Assembly: GCF_004364335.1 (NCBI RefSeq)
Contig: NZ_SOCR01000007.1
Coordinates: 372,001-436,000 of the forward strand
DNA length: 64,000 nt
From: Pseudomonas graminis
Lineage (GTDB): Bacteria > Pseudomonadota > Gammaproteobacteria > Pseudomonadales > Pseudomonadaceae
Reading direction: 5' to 3'
The notes under the pieces are model-generated. The model was not told the origin of the DNA and made no database searches. It saw only the letters and a program-made list of their open reading frames with translations. This document shows positions 1-8,934 of this stretch, one piece after another (positions within the stretch are counted from its first letter, which is position 1; the number at the start of each line of letters is the position of its first letter). Both the position numbers and the translations under genes were made by a program.

Positions 1-5
1 TCGAT

Positions 6-236
6 GTGAACACGACTGCCTTCAGTTCTCCTTGGTTTTCGCCGGGCGAATACACGCTTCGAAAAGTCGAGCCTCGCGACATCCATGCAGTGTTTGCCGG
101 GCTCTCGCATCCGCAGGTCATTGCCCATTACGGGGTCTCCTATGCCAGCCTGGAAGCGACGGCCGAACAAATGCACTGGTTCGAGCGGGTCGTGTCCGAG
201 GGCCACGGCAGATGGTGGGCCACTGCCACGCGATAC
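6..236 (+). pseudogene. GNAT acetyltransferase N-terminal fragment (RimJ/RimL type)
   Basis: The reading frame begins with a possible GTG start at 6 and is also open to the window edge, so the true 5' end may lie outside. The first ~76 codons look like the N-terminus of a RimJ/RimL-type N-acetyltransferase: an LRKVEPRDIHAVF opening, a HPQVIAHYG segment, and FERV ahead of the GHGRWWA strand. After about position 233 the resemblance stops. The frame continues as unrelated sequence and runs into the 3' end of the minus-strand AraC gene, and the acetyl-CoA binding motif is missing. I read this as a gene broken at the border of the polyol cluster. The alternative, a short unrelated ORF, is less likely given the N-terminal match. 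Confidence 0.55.
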
Positions 237-294
237 CTGAGCTTGCATCAGTTGAGTCTGATCAGTACCGACCCTGCGGCTATTGCGTCAACGA

Positions 295-1224
295 CTAAAA
301 CGCCTTCGAGGTATTCAAGTTGAACAACGTCGCCGCCGTGCCTCTTCGATAATCCGTCGGCGTCTGCTTCATCTCGTAACGGAAGTGTCGATTGAAGTTC
401 GACAGGTTGATGTAACCCACTTCAAAGCACACATCGGCGATGGACATCTGCGTCTGCAGCAACAACCGACAGGCTTTCTGAATGCGCAGCTTGCGCATCA
501 GGTCGATAAACCCGTGGCCTGTGGCGCGCTTGAAAAACCGCGAGAACCCCGGCTCGCTCATGTGCAGTCGCTCGGCGATCACCGACAGTCTGATATCACC
601 GGTGAGCTCCCGCTGCAGGTAGTCGAACGCCCGGTGAACGCGCTCGGCGCTTTTGGCATCCAGTGTCGGCGCATAACACGAACTCGCCAGTGTGCGGGCT
701 TCACGGGTCGGCGCCGTGCTCAGGGTATTGAGCAGCTCGAGAAACAGCAGCAGGCGCGGCAACCCGTTTGCCGTACCTATGCGTTCAAGCAGCTCGGCCG
801 CCTGCACGGCGGTTGCGCCGGTAAATTCCAGGCCGCGGCGGGCACGATCAAACAACCCCTGCAATTCACCCAGCTCAGGCATCGTCTCGCGCAACCCCAG
901 CAACGTAGCGCCGTCGAATTGCAGCACAACGTCCCGGCCTTGCACGTGCTCCCCCGGCGTCAGATCGCCCATCCAGTCATGGGGCAGATCGGGGCCGATC
1001 AGCGCGACATGGCCCGGGCCGAAGGCGCCGATGTAATCGCCCGCCACCAGTTTGCCGCTGCCTTTGCGGATCAGATGAATTTCGTATTCGGGATGATGAT
1101 TCCAGCGCGCGAGCGGATAGGGATAGTCGTGCTCGTACCAGCGAAAACTCTGCTGGGGCGCCGGCAGGATGATTTCCAGCTCGGCAGGCAATTGCTCGAA
1201 TAAGGCGGTTCGGCTTGCAGGCAT
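295..1224 (-). CDS. AraC-family transcriptional regulator (MtlR-like)
   Basis: A 309-residue protein with an N-terminal cupin-like sensing half (WYEHDYPYP, then HHPEYEIHLI and GHVALIGPDLPHDW) and a C-terminal AraC double helix-turn-helix over the last ~100 residues (LSVIAERLHMSEPGFSRFFK, then ADVCFEVGYINLSNFNRHF). The arrangement matches polyol-responsive AraC activators such as Pseudomonas MtlR, and it lies divergent to an MtlE-like binding protein, which it probably controls. The start at 1224 (MPASRT) was chosen because an AAGGG-like ribosome site precedes it; an in-frame start at 1284 would add 20 unconserved residues. The 293 bp up to the next gene should hold both promoters. The inducer is inferred from context only. 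Confidence 0.85.
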   Translation of the reverse strand: MPASRTALFEQLPAELEIILPAPQQSFRWYEHDYPYPLARWNHHPEYEIHLIRKGSGKLVAGDYIGAFGPGHVALIGPDLPHDWMGDLTPGEHVQGRDVVLQFDGATLLGLRETMPELGELQGLFDRARRGLEFTGATAVQAAELLERIGTANGLPRLLLFLELLNTLSTAPTREARTLASSCYAPTLDAKSAERVHRAFDYLQRELTGDIRLSVIAERLHMSEPGFSRFFKRATGHGFIDLMRKLRIQKACRLLLQTQMSIADVCFEVGYINLSNFNRHFRYEMKQTPTDYRRGTAATLFNLNTSKAF

Positions 1225-1517
1225 GGTCTGGCCCTTTTTTGTCATTTTTGGCGCATGCATCACCGCACCATACGCGCATTGCATTCCCCTGCTCCACCTC
1301 GCCTGTCACTGCGGGCTGATACTTTTTTAGCCGGCCCCACGACAGGTGTGCACGGTTAAAAAAGCATCAGTGGCACGTCCTCGGTGTGTTTGTTTGCAGG
1401 GCGTGCAAGCTGCTGTAATCGACACGCTACTGCCCCGAAGTGTTACTTCAGATCGCCCGGCAGTGCTCAAAAACAACAATAACGATTCCGCGCCACCGGC
1501 GTGGAGTGGAGATCACC

Positions 1518-2831
1518 ATGAAGATCACCCATCACGCGCTGCTGCTGTCTGCCGGTCTGTCCCTGGCGGGCATCAGTCACGCCGCCGAGACGATCACCAT
1601 CGCCACCGTCAACAACAACGACATGATCCGCATGCAGCGGCTTTCAAAGGTTTTTGAAGAGCAGCACCCGGACATTCAGCTCAACTGGGTGGTGCTCGAA
1701 GAAAACGTCTTGCGTCAACGGCTGACCACCGACATTGCCACCCAGGGCGGTCAGTTCGATGTGCTGACCATCGGCACCTACGAGACGCCGTTGTGGGGCG
1801 CAAAAGGCTGGCTCGAAGCGATGAAGGATTTACCGGCCAGCTACGACCTGGACGACATCATCCCGTCCGTGCGCCAAGGCCTGTCAGTCAACGACACCTT
1901 GTATGCGTTGCCCTTCTACGGCGAGAGCACGGTGACCTATTACCGGACCGACCTGTTCAAACAAGCCGGGCTGAGCATGCCTGAGCACCCGACCTGGACC
2001 CAGCTCGGCGAGTTCGCCGCCAAACTGCATCACCCGGACCAGGGTCAGTACGGCATGTGCCTGAGGGGCAAAGCCGGCTGGGGGGAGAACATGGCCTTGC
2101 TGACCACGATGGCCAACGCGTTTGGCGCCCGCTGGTTCGACGAAAAATGGCAACCCCAGCTGACCAGCCCCGAGTGGACAGCCGCTGCCAACTTCTACGT
2201 CAATACGCTGAAAAACTACGGCCCGCCCGGCGTCTCCAGCAACGGCTTCAATGAAACCCTGGCGTTGTTCAACAGCGGCAAGTGTGCAATCTGGGTCGAT
2301 GCCAGCGTGGCAGGGTCGTTCACCACCGACAAGGAACAGAGCCGGGTCGTGGACAGCGTGGGTTTCGCGCCGGCGCCCGTTGAAGTCACCGACAAGGGTT
2401 CATCCTGGCTGTACGCCTGGTCCCTGGCGATCCCGGCCACCTCCAGACACAAAGACGCCGCCAAGGCCTTCACCCTGTGGGCCACCTCCAGGGAATACAT
2501 CCAACTGGTTGCGCAGAAGGATGGCATCACCAACGTACCGCCTGGCACCCGCACCTCTACCTACAGCGACGCCTATCTCAAGGCCGCGCCGTTCGCGAAG
2601 GTGACACTGGAAATGATGAAGCACGCCGACCCGACGCACCCGTCGGCCAAGCCTGTGCCCTATGTCGGCATCCAGTACGTGACCATCCCGGAATTCCAGG
2701 CCATCGGCACGTCCGTGGGCAAACTCTTCTCGGCCGCACTTACCGGTCAGACCTCCGTCGAGCAGGCACTGGCGGCCGCGCAGTCGACGACGGTGCGGGA
2801 AATGAAACGCGCCGGTTACCCGAAACAATAA
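1518..2831 (+). CDS. Polyol (mannitol/sorbitol-type) ABC transporter substrate-binding protein
   Basis: A 437-residue periplasmic binding protein of ABC family 1, resembling MtlE/SmoE of mannitol-sorbitol importers. The signal peptide runs from MKITHHALL to about AGISHA, followed by the mature start AETITIATVNNNDMIRM. The segment LNWVVLEENVLRQRLTTDIA and the phrase FDVLTIGTYETPLWGAKGW are typical of MtlE. The ATG at 1518 is preceded by a GGAGTGGAG ribosome site; the open frame extends upstream to 1440 but would bury the signal peptide. Its usual partners, two permeases (mtlF, mtlG) and an ATPase (mtlK), are absent: a dehydrogenase follows after 55 bp. It may deliver substrate to a transporter encoded elsewhere, or act only in sensing. 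Confidence 0.88.
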   Translation: MKITHHALLLSAGLSLAGISHAAETITIATVNNNDMIRMQRLSKVFEEQHPDIQLNWVVLEENVLRQRLTTDIATQGGQFDVLTIGTYETPLWGAKGWLEAMKDLPASYDLDDIIPSVRQGLSVNDTLYALPFYGESTVTYYRTDLFKQAGLSMPEHPTWTQLGEFAAKLHHPDQGQYGMCLRGKAGWGENMALLTTMANAFGARWFDEKWQPQLTSPEWTAAANFYVNTLKNYGPPGVSSNGFNETLALFNSGKCAIWVDASVAGSFTTDKEQSRVVDSVGFAPAPVEVTDKGSSWLYAWSLAIPATSRHKDAAKAFTLWATSREYIQLVAQKDGITNVPPGTRTSTYSDAYLKAAPFAKVTLEMMKHADPTHPSAKPVPYVGIQYVTIPEFQAIGTSVGKLFSAALTGQTSVEQALAAAQSTTVREMKRAGYPKQ

Positions 2832-2886
2832 ACGCCCTGCCGGCAGCGATCCGCCGCCTCTTTCTGCATGACGGATGACCCTTTCA

Positions 2887-3660
2887 ATGAAACGACTCGA
2901 AGGTAAAAGCGCACTGATCACCGGCTCTGCCCGGGGCATCGGGCGGGCGTACGCCGAAGCCTATATTCGCGAAGGCGCGACGGTGGCCATCGCCGACATC
3001 AATCTGGAGCGCGCGACCCAGACGGCGACCGAGCTGGGTGCCAGTGCCTACCCGGTGAAGATGGACGTCACCGATCAAGCGTCCATCGACGCGGCCATTG
3101 CGGCGGTCGTCGCCACCACCGGCAAGCTGGATATCCTGATCAACAACGCCGCCTTGTTCGATCTGGCGCCCATCACCGACATCACCCGCGAGAGTTACGA
3201 GCGGCTGTTCTCCATCAATGTGGCCGGCACGTTGTTCACCCTTCAGGCGGCAGCGAAACAGATGATCGCCCAGGGTCATGGCGGCAAGATCATCAACATG
3301 GCGAGTCAGGCCGGGCGTCGCGGCGAGGCACTGGTGGGCGTCTACTGCGCGACCAAGGCCGCCGTCATCAGCCTGACCCAGTCAGCGGGACTGAACCTGA
3401 TCAAGCACCGGATCAACGTCAATGCGATCGCCCCAGGGGTCGTCGACGGCGAGCACTGGGATGGCGTGGACGCGTTGTTCGCCAAACACGAGGGCCGGCC
3501 GCTGGGCGAGACGAAACGGCTCGTGGGCGAGGCAGTGCCCTACGGCCGCATGGGCACCGCCGAAGACCTGACCGGCATGGCGATCTTTCTCGCCTCCGCG
3601 GAGAGCGATTATGTCGTCGCCCAGACCTACAATGTTGACGGCGGCAACTGGATGAGTTGA
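2887..3660 (+). CDS. Short-chain dehydrogenase, sorbitol/polyol dehydrogenase type (SmoS-like)
   Basis: A 257-residue classical SDR. The NAD-binding glycine motif GSARGIGRAY lies near residue 12, NNAALFD near 88, the catalytic Ser in MASQAGRRGE near 140, and YCATK with catalytic Tyr and Lys near 153. The C-terminus YNVDGGNWMS is typical of L-iditol/sorbitol 2-dehydrogenases (SmoS), which oxidise sorbitol to fructose or galactitol to tagatose in the cytoplasm. It lies 55 bp after the MtlE-like gene and is probably cotranscribed with it. ATG 2887 is preferred over 2875 because it matches the family N-terminus MKRLEGK. Substrate specificity is inferred from sequence resemblance and neighbourhood. 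Confidence 0.85.
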   Translation: MKRLEGKSALITGSARGIGRAYAEAYIREGATVAIADINLERATQTATELGASAYPVKMDVTDQASIDAAIAAVVATTGKLDILINNAALFDLAPITDITRESYERLFSINVAGTLFTLQAAAKQMIAQGHGGKIINMASQAGRRGEALVGVYCATKAAVISLTQSAGLNLIKHRINVNAIAPGVVDGEHWDGVDALFAKHEGRPLGETKRLVGEAVPYGRMGTAEDLTGMAIFLASAESDYVVAQTYNVDGGNWMS

Positions 3661-3748
3661 AGCCAAGGGGTGACCTGCAGGACACGGGGCGTTGTTGTGC
3701 ATCGGGCGTTACGCGACGCAGTGGCATTGGAGGTGCCAAAACGGGCCT

Positions 3749-3773
3749 CTTCCTGGCTGAAGCCGGTCCCACT
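3749..3773. repeat. Single REP half-element
   Basis: CTTCCTGGCTGAAGCCGGTC followed by CCACT is one base off the REP consensus seen many times in this window (CTTCCCGGCTRAAGCCGGTC). It stands alone without an inverted partner, between the dehydrogenase and the next gene. Confidence 0.7.
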
Positions 3774-3831
3774 GACTGATCGCGTACATCCAGTTATGAT
3801 TCACTGCTCAACCAACAGGGACGCAGGTCGC

Positions 3832-4614
3832 ATGGACATCAGAGAATCAGGAGCCACCTCCACAGCCAATGGCCTCGCGGTAGATCCCAACGTCCGTTTC
3901 GAGTGCGTTGGGTGTGGCGCGTGCTGCCGTGGCCGCTTCGTGCCCTTGACCCTCGCCGAAGCGGTAACCTGGCTCAGACGCGGCCATTCTGTCGGGATAT
4001 TGCTGGAGGCCTTCGACGATTCACTCTGGCCCGTCGGCTCCCCCGAATATGCCTACAACGCAGGCCGATCCGCGCCCGTCACCGGCGGTTCAGCCACCCT
4101 GCGGGTGACGGTGATTCTGGCAGCCAACGCGATCCCTGAATGCCCTAACCTGCAAAAGGACGGGCTCTGTTCGGTGTATCTGGAGCGGCCGCTGGTGTGC
4201 CGGATTTACCCGATGGAGATCAGTCCTTTCATTGAACTAAAACCCCAAAATAAGGACTGCCCGCCGGAAAGCTGGCAACAGGGCAGCCTGCTGGCGTCGG
4301 ATCAAGGGTTGGCGATGCTGGTCCAGCAATCGCGCGCGACCGATCGCGAGGATGCTCGAGGCAAAGTCAGGTTGTGCGAAAGCCTGGGCCTGACCGTAGC
4401 CGGCTGGAAAGGCAACGGTCTGGTCATTCACCAGCCCTCGGTCGAAACGCTGCTTGCCGCCTGCGAAAGCGCTGAGGTCAATGCCAGTCCCACGGCTCAA
4501 GCCTGGCAGATCAAGGCAGAAGACCCGGCGTTGAGGGCGTATCTGCACGCTCAATCCGTGCCCCTGGCTGACTCACCCACCGACGATTACATCTTCCACC
4601 CACTGCCCCGCTGA
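3832..4614 (+). CDS. YkgJ-family cysteine-cluster protein
   Basis: A 260-residue cytosolic protein with the CxxCGxCC signature near residue 25 (FECVGCGACCRGRFVPLT) and later conserved cysteines in CPNLQKDGLCSVYLERPLVC and the RIYPMEISPF stretch. This is the pattern of the YkgJ/UPF0153 family, thought to bind zinc or an Fe-S cluster; no biochemical role is established for this branch. Its 260 residues exceed the minimal ~90-120 residue members because of a C-terminal extension without recognisable motifs. ATG 3832, with a nearby AGG, was chosen because upstream codons of the open frame run through REP-derived sequence. No operon partner is apparent. Confidence 0.8.
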   Translation: MDIRESGATSTANGLAVDPNVRFECVGCGACCRGRFVPLTLAEAVTWLRRGHSVGILLEAFDDSLWPVGSPEYAYNAGRSAPVTGGSATLRVTVILAANAIPECPNLQKDGLCSVYLERPLVCRIYPMEISPFIELKPQNKDCPPESWQQGSLLASDQGLAMLVQQSRATDREDARGKVRLCESLGLTVAGWKGNGLVIHQPSVETLLAACESAEVNASPTAQAWQIKAEDPALRAYLHAQSVPLADSPTDDYIFHPLPR

Positions 4615-4632
4615 CCCGTCCCCGCTGCACCG

Positions 4633-4670
4633 CTTGAAGCTTGCAGCTTGCAGCTTGAAGCTTGAAGCTT
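4633..4670. repeat. Heptanucleotide tandem repeat (GAAGCTT/GCAGCTT)
   Basis: Five to six consecutive 7-bp units alternate between GAAGCTT and GCAGCTT, directly after the 3' end of the threonine-dehydratase-like gene on the minus strand. Similar heptamers occur at 35095-35275 and, in another sequence version, at 46585-46610. Confidence 0.75.
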
Positions 4671-5626
4671 CAGCCAATAACCCGCGCATACACCGACCGG
4701 TCCACATTCCCGCCGGACAGAATCACCCCGACTTTTTTCCCTGCCATGGCCCGGCGCTCCTGAATGAGCGCCGCCAGTGCAGCGGCCCCTGCGCCTTCCG
4801 CGAGGTTGTGGGTGTCGGTGTAATAGACGCGCATGGCCTCGGCGATTTCTGCCTCGCTGACGGCCACGATGCGCTGCGCCCCGGTTCGATAGATCGCGAA
4901 GGCCGCAGGAATGGGCCGGCGCACGGCGAGGCCATCGGCAAAGGTGTTCGCCGACGGGGTCTGCAAAATGGTCCCTTCCTCGAACGACCACTTGGCGGCC
5001 GCCGCCTCGGTGGACACCACGCCCACTACCTTTGTCGGCAGGCCCAGCACGTCGCGGGCAGCAATGACGCCACAAATCCCGGACCCACAGCCGATGGGCA
5101 CGTAAACCGTGTCCAGATCCGGTACAGCGAGGAACAACTCCAGCCCATACGTCGCCACGCCCTTGAGCAACTCGATGTGGAATGGCGGCACCAGATAGTG
5201 CCCATGCAGGTCCGCCAGCCGCGCCGCCTCTTCCCGGGCTTCGTCGAAATCCCAGCCGCATTCGATCACGGTGCCGCCAAGGGCCCGCATGGCGTTGTTC
5301 TTTTCCGGCGAGTTGCCTTCCGGCACCACAATCAACGCACTCAGGCCCAGTGCAGTGGCGGCCAGCGCCAGGCTCTGACCGTGATTGCCGCGCGTGGCCG
5401 TCACGATGCCTTTGACCGTCGGGTAAGTGCGCTTGAGCCAGTGCATGAAGGTGATCCCGCCACGCACCTTGAACGCGCCGGTGGGCGTGTGGTTTTCGTG
5501 CTTGACCCACACCGTGCTGTTCAGCCGCTCAGCCAGTAACGGCCACGGGTATTGGGCGGTAGGCGGCATGACCTCGTACACCTGGCGAGCGGCCTGTTCG
5601 ATATCGTCGCGGGTCAGTCCGTGCAT
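4670..5626 (-). CDS. PLP-dependent threonine dehydratase-like enzyme
   Basis: A 318-residue fold-type II PLP enzyme of the threonine/serine dehydratase family. The PLP lysine lies in TGAFKVRGG near residue 53, the phosphate-binding GCGSGICG near 180, and the C-terminal SGGN motif near 307. No ACT domain follows, so this is a catabolic or side-activity member rather than allosteric IlvA. It likely deaminates a hydroxyamino acid to a 2-oxo acid, but the exact substrate cannot be read from sequence. ATG 5626 follows GAGGAG with proper spacing; a TTG at 5644 would overlap that site. An AraC gene starts 93 bp away on the other strand and probably shares its control region. Confidence 0.85.
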   Translation of the reverse strand: MHGLTRDDIEQAARQVYEVMPPTAQYPWPLLAERLNSTVWVKHENHTPTGAFKVRGGITFMHWLKRTYPTVKGIVTATRGNHGQSLALAATALGLSALIVVPEGNSPEKNNAMRALGGTVIECGWDFDEAREEAARLADLHGHYLVPPFHIELLKGVATYGLELFLAVPDLDTVYVPIGCGSGICGVIAARDVLGLPTKVVGVVSTEAAAAKWSFEEGTILQTPSANTFADGLAVRRPIPAAFAIYRTGAQRIVAVSEAEIAEAMRVYYTDTHNLAEGAGAAALAALIQERRAMAGKKVGVILSGGNVDRSVYARVIG

Positions 5627-5719
5627 GGGGCGACTACTCCTCAAAATCGTGTCCTCCTAAAGGTGGCTCAGTCTAGTCAGACGCTCGCCGCGCCGGCTTT
5701 CAGAAAACTGACCTGACTT

Positions 5720-6559
5720 ATGCCCGATCACTTCATTACTATGCAGGCCATGAGCCCGACAAAACGCCCGCCTCACCCGCTCCCGTCTGAACCGGTTCGC
5801 CGTGTCCATGCTGGGCCGTGGATGATCGAATTGCTCCCCGCCGCCGCTTACGCCACGCGGTACGTGGCGACCCAGGCGGCGATCGGCTTTGCGTTCGAAA
5901 GCCAGCGTGGCCTGCACGCCATCGGCAGCGACCGGGTGCAGCCCTTTGATGCGGTGCCCAATGGCCTGGCATTCGTGCCCGCCGGTTGCGACGTGCTATC
6001 GGAGTCGCCCACGGGCGGTGAATACCTGCGGCTGCTGCGCACGGACGGGTTGGCTCTGGCGGGCGATCATCCCTTCAATAACCGCATTGATGCCCAGGCA
6101 ATCGCCCTCGCAACGAAGATGCGCGCAGCGCTGTTGCAGGCTTCGGCGGCGGATGATTGGGAGGGCTGGGCGCTGGCCCTGACTGACCGGATCGACGACA
6201 AAAGCGCTTTCGACGCACCGCTGCAAGGCTCGATCAACGCCCGCCGGATGCGCAGACTCGATGAGTTCATCGACGCCGGTATCGACGGCCCGCTGGGGGT
6301 ACAGGCGATGGCGCAGATGTTGGGATTGTCCGAGGGGTATTTCATGCGGGCCTTCAAGAACACCACCGGGAAAAGCCCCCACAGTTACCTGATCGACCGA
6401 CGTCTGGCCAAGGTCCGGAGCCTGATGCGCGATTCACACGCAGGACTGGCCGAGATCGCCCATGACTGTGGCTTCAGCTCCCAGGCGCATATGGCGACTG
6501 CCTTTCGGCTGCGCATGGGCATCAGCCCGGCGAAGCTGCGCAGTCAGTGGTCGCTTTAG
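5720..6559 (+). CDS. AraC-family transcriptional regulator
   Basis: A 279-residue protein with a ligand-sensing N-terminal half (AFVPAGCDVLSESPTGGEYLRLL) and a C-terminal AraC DNA-binding domain in the last ~95 residues (LGVQAMAQMLGLSEGYFMRA, then LAEIAHDCGFSSQAHMATAF). It is transcribed divergently from the threonine-dehydratase-like gene, which it probably regulates. No clear ribosome site marks the start: ATG at 5720, 5741 and 5750 are all possible. It ends 12 bp from the convergent GST gene. The effector is unknown. Confidence 0.82.
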   Translation: MPDHFITMQAMSPTKRPPHPLPSEPVRRVHAGPWMIELLPAAAYATRYVATQAAIGFAFESQRGLHAIGSDRVQPFDAVPNGLAFVPAGCDVLSESPTGGEYLRLLRTDGLALAGDHPFNNRIDAQAIALATKMRAALLQASAADDWEGWALALTDRIDDKSAFDAPLQGSINARRMRRLDEFIDAGIDGPLGVQAMAQMLGLSEGYFMRAFKNTTGKSPHSYLIDRRLAKVRSLMRDSHAGLAEIAHDCGFSSQAHMATAFRLRMGISPAKLRSQWSL

Positions 6560-6571
6560 CTGATCAACCGC

Positions 6572-7198
6572 TCACCAACCGTGTCGCTGCAGCACCGACT
6601 CGACAGCGGGATGTTGATCGACTATCTCGAGGGATGCGTAGAACTCGGGGCGCGACCTTCCCAGATGCTCCCGCGCCCCGCTCCACTGGCTGACCACGCA
6701 GGCGAGGATTTCGACCGCGCCGGGCGCATCGGGATGCCACGCGATCGGGTTGTAAAACACATCGCTGAACACCTCCCACTGACGGTGGAGTTTGTGCCGG
6801 GCGCCTGCGACCAAGCGGTCTAATTGATCAGGACCGGCGTCGGGCAGCCACCGTTCGGGGTAATCGATCAGGCCGATCGACGCGTAGCAGTTGCTGGCCA
6901 GGTACACCAGGGCCCGGAGTTGCTGGGCACGTTCAAGGGCGTCTTGAGACAACAGGCCGGACAGCGGAAAGGCCAGGCCCAGGTGGGTGAGGATGGCGGC
7001 GCTCTCCGTCAGCACGCCGCCGTCGGAGAGAACCAGGGTCGGCACCTGCATCAACGGGTTCAGGCGCTTCAGCTCGTCCTGCCCTGCGCCCGTTTCCCAT
7101 GAACTGGCGGTGACCAGGCGGTATTCGGCGCCGCACAGCGTGAGGGCCATCTCAATGGCGGCCGAGCCGGATCTGTCGGCCCCAAATAATCTGAACAT
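6572..7198 (-). CDS. Glutathione S-transferase family protein
   Basis: A 208-residue cytosolic GST. The thioredoxin-like N-terminal domain covers about residues 1-80, with FRLFGADRSGSAAIEMAL in the first helix, the cis-proline in MQVPTLVL near 52 and the glutathione-contacting LTESAAIL near 63. An all-helical C-terminal domain follows. The N-terminus resembles bacterial beta/theta-like GSTs that conjugate or isomerise electrophiles; no specific substrate can be assigned. It starts 18 bp after the DUF6434 gene on the same strand, suggesting cotranscription. Confidence 0.85.
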   Translation of the reverse strand: MFRLFGADRSGSAAIEMALTLCGAEYRLVTASSWETGAGQDELKRLNPLMQVPTLVLSDGGVLTESAAILTHLGLAFPLSGLLSQDALERAQQLRALVYLASNCYASIGLIDYPERWLPDAGPDQLDRLVAGARHKLHRQWEVFSDVFYNPIAWHPDAPGAVEILACVVSQWSGAREHLGRSRPEFYASLEIVDQHPAVESVLQRHGW

Positions 7199-7215
7199 AC
7201 GTTCTCCCGCTCTGG

Positions 7216-7431
7216 TCAGGCTCTATTGCCATGACGCCGCTGCCATTCATCGACCACATCGCCCAGGGTCTTGGGGCTGTCGTTGCGTATCCAGGCCATG
7301 AAGTCGCGGTCGAACTTAAAGGCCGGCCCGCACTGCGCGGTCATAAACCGGCGTACGCTCTGGGTATTGCGGTAATCCTGGGTGACAGGGGTGTCTCGGG
7401 AAAGCGATTCGCTGTGCCAGTCAAAGGCCAT
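7216..7431 (-). CDS. DUF6434 domain protein
   Basis: A 71-residue protein that appears to be a single DUF6434 domain, reading FDWHSESLSRDTPVTQDYRN and ending in GDVVDEWQRRH. The domain is small, soluble and of unknown function; in other bacteria it is sometimes attached to a SAP DNA-binding motif, which is absent here. The start MAFDWH at 7431 was chosen because the preceding ~31 codons of the open frame show no conservation pattern. It lies directly upstream of the GST gene with an 18 bp gap. Confidence 0.7.
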   Translation of the reverse strand: MAFDWHSESLSRDTPVTQDYRNTQSVRRFMTAQCGPAFKFDRDFMAWIRNDSPKTLGDVVDEWQRRHGNRA

Positions 7432-7584
7432 GGGGCTGAGTCCAGGTGAGGGGGTCGCGCACAGTCTAGTCGGCAAACGCGGGCTGTCGCACCGGTGGCG
7501 GGATCCATTCCATATTTGTTTCAACTATCCCACCCTCTCACAGTCACACAGTCACTCCCGCCCATTGACTGATGATGTTTTCGC

Positions 7585-8934
7585 ATGAGTTTCATTCTTT
7601 GCATGACCGTCTTCGGTGTCCTGCTGATGCTGCTGGCACTGACTTCTTCCTATCTGCGCTGGCTGCCGGTCACGACGTCGGCGGTGTGTCTGGCGTTTGG
7701 CGCGGCGATCGGGCCCTGGGGCCTGGACATCGCGCAGCTCGACATTCGCGACGCACGCCACTGGCTTGAACGGCTGACTGAAATCGCCGTGCTGTTTTCC
7801 CTGTTCAACACCGGCATCAAGTTGCGCCTGCCCCTGCACCGCAGCGGCTGGTATTCAGCGTACCTGTTGGCCGGGCCGGTGATGCTGGCAACCATCGCCG
7901 GCGTCAGCCTGACCGCGCATTACCTGTTCGGCCTGTCATGGCCGATCTCTTTGCTGCTCGGCGCCATGCTCTCACCCACCGACCCGGTCCTGGCCGGCCT
8001 GGTGCAGGTCAACAGCGCCCAGGACCTGGACCGGGTGCGCTTCGGCCTGTCGGGTGAGGCCGGGCTCAACGACGGCACCGCGTTCCCCTTCGTGATTTTC
8101 GCCCTGTTGTTCATCACCCACGGTTTCTCGGATTTCGACTGGACCCAGGGCTGGCTCCTGAGAAACATCGTCTGGGGCGTGCCGGTCGGTCTGATGCTGG
8201 GTTACGGCCTGGGCCGCGGCGTCGGCCATCTGATGATTTACCTGCGCATCAAGAACGCCGACAGCACCCTGTCGCCCAACGACTTCCTCGCTCTGGCCCT
8301 GATCGCCATTGCCTACGTCAGCGCCGAAGGCCTCGGCGCCTATGGCTTCCTGGCGGTGTTCGCGGCGGGCATCGGACTGCGTCACGCCGAATCCAACGCC
8401 ACCCAATCGGAGGTGCCGTCGGAACACGTGGCCATCCCGGTGGTGGGGCACACCCACAGCGATCCGGAGTCGGCGATCATGGGTGATCGCGATTCGCTGT
8501 CCGACAGCCAGCTCGCTGCCGGCGTGATGATGGGCGACATGATGGTCTTCGGCAGCCTGGTGGAACGCGCCATGGAAGTGCTGCTGATTACCCTCCTCGG
8601 CGCGGCCCTGGCCAGTTACTGGGACTGGCGCGCCGTGGGACTGGGCCTGGCGTTGTTCTGCGTGATCCGGCCGCTGAGCGTGTGGCTGCTGATCAGTGGC
8701 AGATTACTGACCCGGCCGCAAAAAGCGCTGGTGGGCTGGTTCGGCATTCGCGGCATCGGCACGCTGTATTACCTGTGTTATGCCCTGACCCACGGGCTGC
8801 CGGCCGAGGCGGTGGACACCACCATCAGCCTGACGTTGTCGGTAGTAGCGTTGAGCATTCTGCTGCACGGCATCAGCATTCAGCCGCTGCTGGAGCGCTA
8901 TGAGTGCAGCATCAGCCGCGACAGCAACGACTAG
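7585..8934 (+). CDS. NhaP-type Na+/H+ (cation/proton) antiporter
   Basis: A 449-residue CPA1-family antiporter with about 12 predicted membrane segments. The core ion-binding region is seen as SPTDPVLAGLVQ near residue 133 and GLSGEAGLNDGTAFPFVIF near 152, where Asp residues carry the transported ion. Another conserved element is GWFGIRGIGTLYYL near 385. A hydrophilic loop rich in acidic residues (near 275-310) probably faces the cytoplasm. It would exchange cytoplasmic Na+ or K+ for protons, aiding pH or salt homeostasis. It is a single gene; no clear ribosome site precedes the ATG. Confidence 0.88.
   Translation: MSFILCMTVFGVLLMLLALTSSYLRWLPVTTSAVCLAFGAAIGPWGLDIAQLDIRDARHWLERLTEIAVLFSLFNTGIKLRLPLHRSGWYSAYLLAGPVMLATIAGVSLTAHYLFGLSWPISLLLGAMLSPTDPVLAGLVQVNSAQDLDRVRFGLSGEAGLNDGTAFPFVIFALLFITHGFSDFDWTQGWLLRNIVWGVPVGLMLGYGLGRGVGHLMIYLRIKNADSTLSPNDFLALALIAIAYVSAEGLGAYGFLAVFAAGIGLRHAESNATQSEVPSEHVAIPVVGHTHSDPESAIMGDRDSLSDSQLAAGVMMGDMMVFGSLVERAMEVLLITLLGAALASYWDWRAVGLGLALFCVIRPLSVWLLISGRLLTRPQKALVGWFGIRGIGTLYYLCYALTHGLPAEAVDTTISLTLSVVALSILLHGISIQPLLERYECSISRDSND

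Noticed and set aside
283..1203. A 306-codon plus-strand frame opposite the AraC gene
   Set aside because: The minus-strand AraC product has full cupin and HTH motifs; the plus-strand frame is a high-GC shadow.
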